DNA from: Thysanoteuthis rhombus
Taxonomy: Eukaryota > Mollusca > Cephalopoda > Oegopsida > Thysanoteuthidae
Direction: 5' to 3'
Length of the DNA: 64,000 nt
NCBI GenBank assembly: GCA_963457665.1
Contig: OY735202.1
Span: forward strand, 45,533,403-45,597,402
In this document: positions 47,750 through 59,100 of the stretch, in pieces
Layout of the letters: every line of letters begins with the position of its first letter
How positions within the stretch are numbered: the first letter of the stretch is position 1
Notes under the pieces: model-generated
Told to the model about the DNA's origin: nothing
Seen by the model: the letters and a program-made list of their open reading frames with translations, nothing else
The model's database searches: none
Translations under genes and position numbers: made by a program

Positions 47750-48420
47750 TGCAATTGAACTCCGGCCAATTTCTCTTTTGCCAGTGAGTGAATAAATTAA
47801 CAGCGAAGATTGCAATGAAGAATAAGTTCCTAGAGACAATGAAAATCGCGACCCTCTATGCCAGAAGTTTGCTCATTGAAGTCACAACCGCTCTAACCAC
47901 TGAGCTACAGGAATCAGTGGCAAGTTTAAGTCCAGATCAAACACTTAAACTCATCCTCTATCCCAATCTCTTCTATGCCATATTTCTTGATAACTGGTAG
48001 TTCAGAATTGATAATTCAAATTATTCATTTATTTGATCCAATTGATGAAGTATTGTCAATTGTTATTGATAATTTGGCGCAACTATTCACCTGCATCTCA
48101 ATTTTCATTGATTTTTTTTACAACTTAATTCCGGTTGGGTTTCCTTTTGGCAGTAATTGAATAAAATCACAGTATGGATTGCAGTAAAGAATAATTTATG
48201 GGTGAAAATTAAACTCATGACCCTTTATGCCAGAGGGTGGTTCGTTCAATGACCAACCGCTTTTGACACTGAGCTACATGTATCAAGCAAGTGCGAGTCC
48301 GAATCAAACACTTAAACACTTCCCTTATTCCAATCTCTTCTGCAAATGTCCCTTATGAACTGGTACTTCAATACTGATTATCCAATATATACATTTATTT
48401 GATTTATCAGATAAAATATT
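47750..48420 (-). mobile_element. Tandem dimer of a tRNA-derived SINE-like unit
   Basis: Two units about 369 bases apart share GAACTCCGGCCAATTT/AATTCCGGTTGGGTTT, the GAATAAA.T.ACAG block and, on the minus strand, an A-box-like TAGCTCAGTGG (47907-47897; TAGCTCAGTGT at 48275-48265) and a B-box-like GGTCGCGATTTTC (47853-47841; more decayed in the other unit). Unit 1 reads very like a tRNA head. Direct head-to-tail arrangement suggests duplication or a dimeric SINE. Confidence 0.65.
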
Positions 48421-48800
48421 CTCCCTCTCCAATTTCTTTCATACTAATTTCTCTTCCTATTTTCCTTTATTCATATTGTATTAAAATCCATACTCTGTCT
48501 TTCTCTGTCTCTCTTTGTCTACTTAAATTTCCTTAGATTCTTTTTTCTTCCTTCCTTCTATCCTATCTTCATTTCCCCCTTTCTTTCTTTCTTTCTTTCA
48601 CCAATAATGCATCTTCACTTTGTTTCTTTCTTTCCATTTCATGGAAGCAAGCGACAATGAACGTCAATGACACAGCCAGCATTTCCTCCTCCTCTCTTTC
48701 CACGTATCTCTCATATAATTCATCTCCCTGTCTTTCTCTACCCAAGTTGAATTGAAATACATATTCTGTCCTTTTCTGTCTCTCTTTTTCTGTGTGACAT
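48420..48800. repeat. CT-rich tract with direct repeat
   Basis: Includes a CTTT run at 48579-48599 and a direct repeat of about 45 bases (48475-48522 and 48750-48798, sharing CATACTCTGTC/CATATTCTGTC and CTGTCTCTCTTT). Probably expanded simple sequence around an older duplication. Confidence 0.6.
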
Positions 48801-49677
48801 TATGCAGTTATTCATTCATAGATTGGCTCCCTTGGATACTAATAAACAGCTGAATGGACAGTGAAGTTCTGATCTCTTGCAGGAATTACTATCCACCAGA
48901 ATCACACAAACAATCAAAACTGCCTAATTTCCAGCAGATAATTATGTTAAAAATAACTTGACAATAAATCAGCACCATTCAATACTAAATATGGAACAAT
49001 TTTGTTTGATATTTTATGGAATGAGAGAAAGGTAGCATAGAAATAAATCACAAATCCAAAGACAGTCACTGATGGATGTAAATGCAGTGTCAGTTAGTAG
49101 GTGTCATGCACTTTTGCATATGCAAACAGTGTCCATGAAGCCCTTTCTTACAGAGGGTACATGATCGTCTTCAACCACCAGGGATTCTCCGATTGAAACA
49201 GTTACAACAACTGATTATCACAAAAATTCACACATAGCATGATAATATCTAATTTGGTGTATAACAAATCCCTTTGAAAGCCTCACATGAATTGCATCAA
49301 TAGATGTTCAAGAAATGATTGACTGAAATGATATAAATTTTGAAACATCATTTTATATCTTTAGTGTTTAAAGCTGTAAAGTTTTCTAGACTAACATATA
49401 GAAAACAACATCCAGCGGAATGCCAACTTATACCTAGAAGACTTACTTCCTGGTTCCTCAACTGCTTCTGATGTTTCTTCTCATAATTATGGCCTGAAAA
49501 TTGGTTATATATATTTATATGAGAGTGAAATGAGAATATCAGGAGGTTTAGTATCACAAATGATTCTTTGTTTTGACATTTCGCTTAAACCAGACTTTGT
49601 CAAAGCCAACCTTCTGGTATTGTCATTTCACTTTCATATTGTTGGATTAGCCATAATCTATACCAATACATTGATTA

Positions 49678-49679
49678 TT

Positions 49680-49735
<56 letters not shown>

Positions 49736-49737
49736 TA
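49678..49737. repeat. TA microsatellite followed by T-run
   Basis: About 22 TA units and then ten Ts. Confidence 0.95.
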
Positions 49738-51339
49738 GCCAATATTCTGAGTTGTGGGCTACAATTTTGAGAAGGTACATCAGAAGCATTTGAGGGACCA
49801 GGAAGTAAGTCCTCCAGGGATGAGTAAGCATTCTACTTGATGGCTTTTCTAAATGTTTCCTCCATGATCAACTACCTCATTAATGATAGTTTTTGCCTTA
49901 GAAGTCTGTCTTTGATTTTATAAACTTCATGCTTTCTTGTTTTTATGATTGCATGCTACTCTAGTCCTTCAATTAGTCCATTTCAGCTATTTCACCATTG
50001 GTAAGTGTCTAGTGGTTACCTAGTTGAGTTAATTAGATAATAAGTACCTGACTCCAATTATATACCTAACTATTTAACCAACTACTATTGAATCGTAATC
50101 TTACCATTCTGTATGAAGTGTTAAATGAGTAGTAGTATCTATTGTGGAAAAGGTAATTCTTTAAGGTTTGCTGCTGATGTTGGCAGTAGTCTGTTCAAGA
50201 AAATGGAGAAAGGGTTAACTCTATAGATGAGAGAGAGAAGAGAGATTAGACTCTTCCTTTCCTTAGCAGCTCTAGGCACAAAATTAGGATATCAGATGAG
50301 AGGGTAAATCAAAATAATTAATCAAGTGATTATGCATTGAGAAAGGGACAGATGAAGTGTGCATGCTATGGAATTATATAAAGAACAAGATTTAAAATAA
50401 CAAAGAGTGCATTTACTGAAATGTGTATAAAATGTAATGATTTGATTGAAATTTTCACTAGAAGAAGTAATAGAATTTGCTTTTAAAGTTGTTTTACTAC
50501 TTGTGAGAATAATGTCATTAACAGTTCAAAGTAGATATAAGTGCATAATACTCATATGTAGTTAAGTATGGTCATGTGCATTTGCAGGAAGTACAGAAAC
50601 TAAAGTATAGGTTTGTAAGTTAATGTGTGTTTGATGAATGCGTACATACGTAAGTGAAATGGTTGTTGTGCAAAGCTATATGTATGCTGCATATGCCTCT
50701 CTTATAAAAGAGGGTAAAGGTAGGGACATGAGATGCAAAATTCATTGTCTTCTAGGATGGTCTATATCAAAAGCTTAACACTAATTATCTCTGGAAAGTA
50801 AGTTGCTTTTTGCTGTAGATGAAGGGTTTAGAAATATCTAACATATGTATTCCAGTAAAATGTGTTATCTTCTAATGAAACATTTTCTCACCAGACTGAA
50901 TTTCTTTGGCATTGTACCTGTCAGTTTATTCATGTGTATTTTGATAAACTGATCAGGAAGAGCATATTTCAGTGATCAAATATTGAAATTTGATTGTATT
51001 TATACATGCAGATCCAAAAGGTGATGAATATTCCCCCAATTTTAAAAACACAAGTTAAAATAATTTTATTTATTAATTTTTTAATTATTTTTTGAATTTT
51101 CACGCTTCCTAAACTCATTAGTCTATTTATATAAGAGAATGATCCTGAAAACTGTATCAAACAATTTTTTAGATAATCTTTCCTTTATGGCAAATATCTT
51201 ATAAAAGCAACTATTCTATTCTTAATTTTTATTAGATTAATGTTGAAAATATCAACCCTACTTCAAAATCATTTTTTTTAATACCTTTCATAGAATAAGT
51301 ACCTTCTCTAAAGGTCCCTATCATTATCCTAAATCTCTT

Positions 51340-51490
51340 TTAGCCAATGCTGACTTTGCTGCCATTCTATTGGCTGTCTGATCACTCTGGCTACTCATCA
51401 TGTTACTGCCTTGCGAATGACCAAGAAGAAAGTAAATTCGAGGGCATTCTTGAATGTTTCATTGTATTTCTCAAAACACAGGTTGACTTC
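51340..51490. mobile_element. Fragment related to the element at 9948-10587
   Basis: Begins CTCTTTTAGCC like the left end at 9948 and then shares the blocks TGATCACTCTG, TGACC.A.AAGAAAG and GAGGGCATTCTT in the same order. No right terminal repeat was found downstream, so it seems truncated. Confidence 0.5.
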
Positions 51491-53010
51491 ATTTCTCTTC
51501 TTTTTTTTTTTTTGACAGACCAAAGTTTGCACACAATCCATGTCGGTCCAAACAGCTTTTGAATCACTGGAGTCTTTGCATGCTATGTTTAATTACCATA
51601 TTTTATTCCACAAGACCAAGGATTATCATTGGTGCCTTTCTGGACCCTGTGATAATCTAAATTCAATCACCTGAATCCTAAAACATGCTACATTCTCACG
51701 CCTGAACTGGCAGAACTTTTTATCTCTTGATTGCCATGGGCCTTGTTTGTCTATATTATTATCCTTGGACACTACTATGCACCGTCAGGACTTTACCGAG
51801 TACTTATCTGCATGTTGAATGGCCTTCTTCAGGTTCAAAGTATTTGGCCAACAATTATTTTTCATTTTGGCATTTTCTAAAAACAATATCGCTACAGATT
51901 TTCTTATGTACCTTCTACTTGTGCCCTTTTTGGCTTTATTATACGTCCTGGACATAATCTAGCAATTGTCTGCATATTTTACACCCTTTTTCATGTTTAA
52001 TATTTGAATGTATGTACGTACTATGTTTTAGGGAAGAAGGACCCTATAAATGAGCAATCATGGTTACCATTTTTGCTTGCCTTGTGCCTCGTTTAGCCAT
52101 ATAATAGCCAAATTCAACAAACCAGTCCTTTCTGAGAAACACTTGGTAATCATGGTTGCCATTTTGGCATACCCTGTGCTTCATTTTTGGTAATAAACCT
52201 GACGGCCATGGAATATCCAGGCAAGTGCCAAGTACTGTCCAGGCAGGGCAAGGTAATGTCAAGGGTGTGCAAGTGCCAAGAATACAGGACATAGCAGGTT
52301 TGCAATAGATGGAGATGTTTGTTGACAAGAGCATGCAAACAAAATAGCCAAATACCAAAATATTTCATATAAGCTACAACTCTATGCTTAATTTTGATTA
52401 GACTAATACAGAAAATCAGCATGATTAATTAAAAAGAATGTTATCAGTGCTACTATATATGTGCATCTTAATTATTCAGTGGCTTTTCAAGTATATATTG
52501 CTAAGTGAAAAGTAATGGATGATAATTGTTCATAAACAATTGCAATAACACAGAATGCAACAAAAACAAAAATTTATTCACAATCATAGTGCACCTAAAT
52601 GAAAAAAATGCCAAAATATCTACACAGGGTATATGGCAACGAGGCATAAAAAGTATAGCCCCGCCTGAACCCTGGAAGATGCTAAAATCACAAGACCGAA
52701 CACAGGAGGATGCTTAATTTCGATGTCTGGACATTAAAAATTACTTCCAGAGCCCGACTGGTTGAATTTAGAGCATTATGGGGTCCGGACAGGCCCGCGT
52801 TATTTCCCGGCAGGTCGCACACACTCCTTGTCTGTCTGGGCGTCCAATTCACGACGTATTCATTACAACGAATTCTATCGGATAGTTTAATCTAACAATC
52901 TTACATTGCCGTTGATGTGAGGAATAAATTTGATCTGGAGAAATAACGAACATATCCATTCGCCTAAAGATTAGGCTCGCTTCGAAATGAATCACGAGTT
53001 AGAGTTAGAG

Positions 53011-53031
53011 ACGGAAGTGCCAAGTCACGTG
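53011..53031 (+). promoter_or_regulatory. GNPTAB: GNPTAB upstream ETS-like site and CLEAR-like E-box
   Basis: ACGGAAGTG at 53011-53019 fits an ETS-family site, and GTCACGTG at 53024-53031 is eight of the ten bases of the CLEAR consensus (GTCACGTGAC) bound by TFEB/MITF proteins, which switch on lysosomal genes. They lie about 135 bases before the start codon in a CpG-rich stretch that also contains a GTGTCG/CGACAC hairpin (about 53039-53059). Use as binding sites is inference. Confidence 0.5.
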
Positions 53032-53165
53032 GTGCGGATGTGTCGTTCTGAATGCGACACGTTTTCGGTGCGCGAAGTCCGATTCTGAGCTTGTTTGTTT
53101 TTTTCGGGGGGTTTCAGTTTCATTTTTTTTTTCCGTTCGCCTAAAATAATATAATCTCATGAACA

Positions 53166-56100
53166 ATGAAGTCGACCGCATGTAAGTTTGTGCAGCGACA
53201 AATGTATACGGTTCTCTCTCATAAATATGGCACTACTGTTATTTTCTTTGGAATCGTTTTAATCGTTGTGTCCGCTTTCCAATTTGGCGAGGTGAGTTGG
53301 ATTTGTTTATTGTTTTTCATTAAGTTATTGGTTCGTTATTTCTTTTAAACATCCTTTCTGCTCACCCTCGTATAGACCAGATTATGGTTTTTCAGTGTTT
53401 AAAGACATGTTTCAACATTATCATGAATGTCAAAAACAAAAAGCCAGTGTAATTGTTATTTTTTTCTTCCTCCTCATATTCCTTATTCTTTTCTATCATC
53501 AAGATTTTCATTTTTTTTTCATGCTTCATTGACCCCCCCCCTAGAAAAAAATGAACTCCAAATCGATTCCATTCTGGAAATAATGTGGTGGATTTAGTAA
53601 ATGAAAAATCTTCCCAATTATCAAAAATTAAACCATTCTATCCAGCCTCTTAATTTTTTGTGTCTTGAAAAAGCACGATCAGTACAGTAACTTTATTGAA
53701 GTAGAAAGCACCCAGAGAGCGCATACATGTGCCACAGCCGTTGTCAGGGGAAGTAATTGCGCATGGAACCGCTCCAAAATTCAATCACTCCTCCCGTAGC
53801 CTATTGCCCACTCTCGCACAAAATGCTATTGAAGTTCAGCAAGATCTTTCGGGGACAGACCCGAACCTTTGCTGATATCATGTTCTATGGACAACAACTT
53901 GACTACAACGCAAAGAGAGGTAGTTGTGTATTAGTCCAACCCAAAATCTTATCATTTCTTTGGTGGACTATTATTCCACAAAATTTTATAGAAATTCATT
54001 GTGAACTTTTGGAGATATTGTGTTCATAGTAACGATCGCGTACATGTAACAAAAAAAAAAAATGGAAAATATCTCTCAATTCCCCCTAAATTCCTGGATC
54101 CATCCAAAAATTTAATCAACTCTTCCTTACTCTATTGTCCAACCTTCCAGGAAATTTAATTGAAATTCTTTGTGAACTTCTGGATACACCATATGGAAAT
54201 ACATGAAATTCCGGTGATATCATGTGGTATGAATGTATAACTACTACGTAAGGGAGGTAATTGTGCCTGGATCTGCCCCCAAATGTAATCATTGTTTTGG
54301 TAAACTATTCTCCATCCTTTCAAAGACATCAATTGAGAACCTTTTGAGATATTGCATGAACAGTAATGTGTGTACATAAATGAAAAAAAAAAAAAATTTC
54401 CCCTAAAATTTGATCAACTATTCATTTACCCACCCTTTCAGAAAATCCAATTGGAATTCATTGAGTACCTCTGGAAATATTGTGTGTGGACCGACAGCTG
54501 AAAACATACCTCTTCAACTTCGTTAGCAGAGGTGAAAGTATGGCAATACCTTGATTAGTGCAGGTTTTGATGTAGTATAGTTAAGGTACAAATTAACGTA
54601 ACTAAGCATATGCTGGGAAAAAAAAACCTTAAATTATTGTAATTAAATAACAGTATGGAAAATTTCAAAACAAATTAATTGCACTAATCAAACCATAGCT
54701 GTATATCTTCCCTTAGTGAGAATATGAAACAGATGCTGCCTTAGTTGTTTTTATACAAATTGACGAGTTTATTTTGTAATAATTTTTGTAAAACTCGACC
54801 AATTTTGATAAAATGTATGTCATCATGTAGAGACTTTTATTGTGAGTAACTTTTTTTTTGATTACACTGACTCATAGAAATTGCTCTGAGAATCTACGTA
54901 CAAATTTTCACTTAAAAAATTGATGTAAAGCGCAATACACACCTTAATGGTAGAAGTGAATTTCACCAAACTTAGATGACCCCGCAAATACTTTTTGTCT
55001 TAAAAAAGAAAAAAGATTCTTCAATTTGAAATGAATAACAAGAGTTTTAGTGCTGGAAATGAGAAAGATTTTGAAAGTCAGGCACAGATGATTCATATTC
55101 AAAAATTAATTATTCCTTGTACATTTATCTCCATGATGCAGTTGGTTCGTATGTCCATTTTATAATTGACAGATTGGTGGTTTTGAATAAACGAGAGAAC
55201 TACTCTTCCTCTAAACAATAGTAGTTATAGTTTAGGACATCGCGTGTACATATTACTAAGAATATCAAAGAAAACAGTACCAGTAAGGAAAATGTGTAGT
55301 TTCACAATGTGTTAATATAATTGTAAAAAATACTGAACAAAAACATTTTATCATAAGATTAATGAAAAAATATTAATGCGGTGGCTAAATTGATCCATCT
55401 TATTTTACAAAGTTTAATCACATGTACGTACATGCCATTTGAGGTAGCTATTTTGTGCACTGCATTAATATTTCTTGTCCTTTTTATCTTAAATATTCTT
55501 ATTCAGTATATTTTAATCTTTTACAATTATATTAACATATTGTACAGGTATGCATTTTTCCTACTCTATATAGGTCTGGTTAGTCATTCAATAAAAACTG
55601 TCCTGTGAACAACATTTCTGGCAACATGCCATGTTGGGGGGTGATCAAATGAAAAAATTGGAAAAAGGGGTGATCAGTGAATAAGTTACTCTGCTCACAT
55701 TTTGTTTGGCAGCGATCACTAAGAGTCTGAATTTTTAAAAAATAAGCGGATATTAACTAAGAGATCAATTTAGCATGAACTCACATTGCAAATTAAACTC
55801 CTACTAAAAAGCTCTTTAGGGAAGGAATTTTCAAAAAAACAAAAAATTGTTTTTGGTAGGTATAATAATGAGTAAATGTTTGAATTTTCAGCCCCTAGCT
55901 CCATTGGTGCACTCTGTACACATGATACATATATAGCCAGCCAGACCAACTTGAAAACTGATAGTTGTTCTGGCTGGCTACATATGTATACATCCAGCTA
56001 AATAAGGTTCTAGTAGGTGAGTTTAATTTGCAATATAAGTTTATGCTAGACTGATCCCTTAGTTTTATCTGTTGCATTTGTGCTTTTTGTTATGTTGATT

Positions 56101-59100
56101 CTTTCTAATATATAACATTTTCAGCTATACAGTTATCTGAAAATGAAATCTACCCAATTTTACCTATTTCTATAGCCGGAAAATAGCCACCATCTTCATG
56201 ATGAAGTGGGCACATACTTTCCACAATCTTACCGGAATGGGATAAAAATATGGAGATGAAATAACACTGAAAAATAATTGGGAAATAAGAAAACCTAACC
56301 CTAACATCAAGCCTAATCCTAGCACTAACTACTATACACTGTATTGGCTCTAAAGAGTTAGTTGATCTTTTTGGCAGAAAAGTTGGATTGTTTGAAAGAA
56401 TTTCAAAGAGCAGCCGACACTCAGTGTAAAAGTCATGATGTTAATACAGAAATGATTGTCACTACCTCTGGTAAGATGGTGGAAAGTCAGTGCTGACTAT
56501 AACATTATAGTTATGGTGAAAATAGGAACCCCCTCATAAAACATGGAAAAATCCTGTCAATTTGCTGCATTCATGTGTCGCTGTTTTAAAACTTCTATTG
56601 ACTAATCTTCAACGAATAGAAGAGGGTCAATTGGCATACTTGTGACACTACAATATACAACATGCACTTCAATCAACCCTTTAAGAGACTATGATGAGGA
56701 GAATGAGTAAAAATGTTGTAAAGTAAGGTATTTGTGGTGGTCACTAATAATGCCTGTAAAAAGAAAGCAAATAGGTTTTAATAACTTGGACAAGGCAATA
56801 TACGGTCTCTACCCAGTTTTTATGTTCTTAATATGTACCCTCAATAAAATGTCTTAAGAATATCTCATCACATCTCGCAATCCCTTCTATAAGGAATGTA
56901 TGTTCTTATTTTGTTAAATGGGCTTGGACTTCTTGAACTGTTTATTCGAATATCAAATTGATTTCTTCTCTGTGATGCTTCGTTGAACTAATGTATCAAC
57001 TGGGAAAAACACACATGCAAGGCATTTAACCAACTAACTACTGTTTTGAGTTGCTCTGAATGAAAGTCTGCACTACTAATTGCTAGTGACCATTTTTGTA
57101 CCTAATGTACCAGTTGAAATATATACATTGTTGAAAACCATCAACCAAAACTGTCAACATAGGTTTCTTCGGTTTTTAAGTTGGTCTGGGTGGCTATGTA
57201 TGTATGTATGTATCATGTGTAGAGGCTACACCAATTGACCTAAAAATTTTTCTCTTCATTATGTCTGGAAAAAAGTTTTTTTTTGTTTTTAGAAAATTGC
57301 CCCAAAATAGGGTTTTAGTTGACCGGTTCAGTTTGCAATGTAAATTTATGCAAAATTGATCCCATGGTTTGTGTCTTTTGCATTCACATTTGTTTTTCAA
57401 AAAATTCTAATTTTACTGTGATCACTGTTCAACACAAGGCAAGATAAGTAACTTATTAATTAATCACCCGTTCTTTCTATTTCTTACTAGAAGCACTAGA
57501 GGACTCAACTGGGAATTGTGACCCTACACGATACACAATCATGTCTATTAAACGATGCATGTTCAAGTCGAATCAATGCAACATACTGTATATACTCCTG
57601 TCAAATTTTTTAGACTATTTTTTAGGTTTAATTCATGGTGTCAACTATTACATGGTTACTACTTTTGAGAGGTCAAAATTCCGGCTTCAATCCAAAATAC
57701 TGTTTCAATAAGAACAAGCCCAAATGGTCTTCAAGTTAGTAAAAAACAAAAGCAATGAATCACAGTAACAATTGTTATATTAAATAGCTTTCATTACCTA
57801 ATTTCTGTCTTTACATCGGTTTGATTTACAGCAACTAACTATCGTGGTCCTGTAGGTATTAGTTCTATTTTTGTGGTCCCGTAACCATTTAATGTAGTTA
57901 ATCTGGCAACCCCTTTAATAAAGAACAAAGAAGAAAAAAAATTGATTGCTAGAGTTATAGTGAACTGCTACCGCGATTCACTATTTTGGCAACAGCCACT
58001 AGTTTCATATTGATTAGGTTTGCCAGCTGTTACATTATTAGTGCTGTTTAAATGGGATATACTCTTTCACCTCAAGAAATATCATTGAATTCTTGTGGAA
58101 AATCAATAACTTGATTAATTTCTGTTAATTTAATTTTTTAAAATTATTCTTCACCTATAACAATGCTAAACTTTTCTTTCTTTTGTCTTCAAGTTGAATG
58201 CTTGAATCATACATATAATAGTTCTATTCTGTCTGTCAGTAATGCTTGCATTAATTACTGAGCTCTGAGAATCTCTTTCTTCCTAATTTTCAATGCACAA
58301 CACGCAGCTTGAGTACCAAAACTTGCTCAAACAAATTGAAAGTCAAAAATTGCGAAATTCAATGATTAAATCATCAAATTCCACTTCTGAGCACCAATGT
58401 TGCTCTGGTGAATTTCATTCGTTGATTCAGAGATCTATGAATGACTTTCACCTTCTTGTAGTAAGATCAACACTTACCAAGAATTAAATTCTTCTGTGAG
58501 GTGGGCCAAAATGTACTCTCTCTATATTGTAGGTATGCCTCTGAAATCAATAATTTGCATAGGTTTTCTAGCAGAAGATAATGTAGTACCCACCTTTTCC
58601 AGCTTAAGAAAATCATACATATACAGAGTTATCTGCCCTTTGGAAGGGATCTACTTCTAACCCCTACATCTCTGTAGAAATGGTAAATTTCTTGTCACTT
58701 CCTCTTTGATGTCACACAGAGCTACCAATCAGATAGCTGATTGTTATTTTTACGATATTTATTTAGTGACATTCCTTTCCCTTCATCCTTCCTATCTCTA
58801 CATCTTAATCCTGGTAGATCTCTCCATATATCCATGTTGGCAGAAACCCCAGTCCTCATTTATTTTAATTCGCTCATGAATTAAATCTGGCACTGTTGTT
58901 AACCTCTTTGTTTGTCCTTATTTCCGCGTTTTGTTAACTATCCAACTAACTGTGTACTAACCTTGTTCTTCGTGCTTAAGCTGTGAACATGTTACTTACC
59001 AGGATTTATCTCCTTAGATCAATTCTGGTAATTTATATTTTAGTGGGCTAATATTTCTAGCAGCTCTAAAATAAGTTTTGAATGATCAACTTGATTAAAT

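Larger units (their letters stand above)
45372..53165. other. Intergenic DNA between divergent RFESD and GNPTAB
   Basis: Holds the RFESD upstream region, including an E-box CACGTG at 45447-45452 and a CCAAT at 45478, then a foldback element (46.57-46.78 kb), a pyrimidine minisatellite (46.84-47.17 kb), a tandem SINE dimer (47.75-48.42 kb), a CT-rich tract (48.42-48.80 kb), a TA microsatellite (49.68-49.73 kb) and a fragment of the 9.95 kb element (51.34-51.49 kb). The remainder is AT-rich DNA without a convincing gene. From about 52.64 kb composition shifts towards the CpG-rich GNPTAB promoter. Confidence 0.65.

Noticed and set aside
49800-52600. A hidden gene between the TA tract and the GNPTAB promoter
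   Set aside because: Open frames here are short, lack domain resemblance and have no consistent splice partners.
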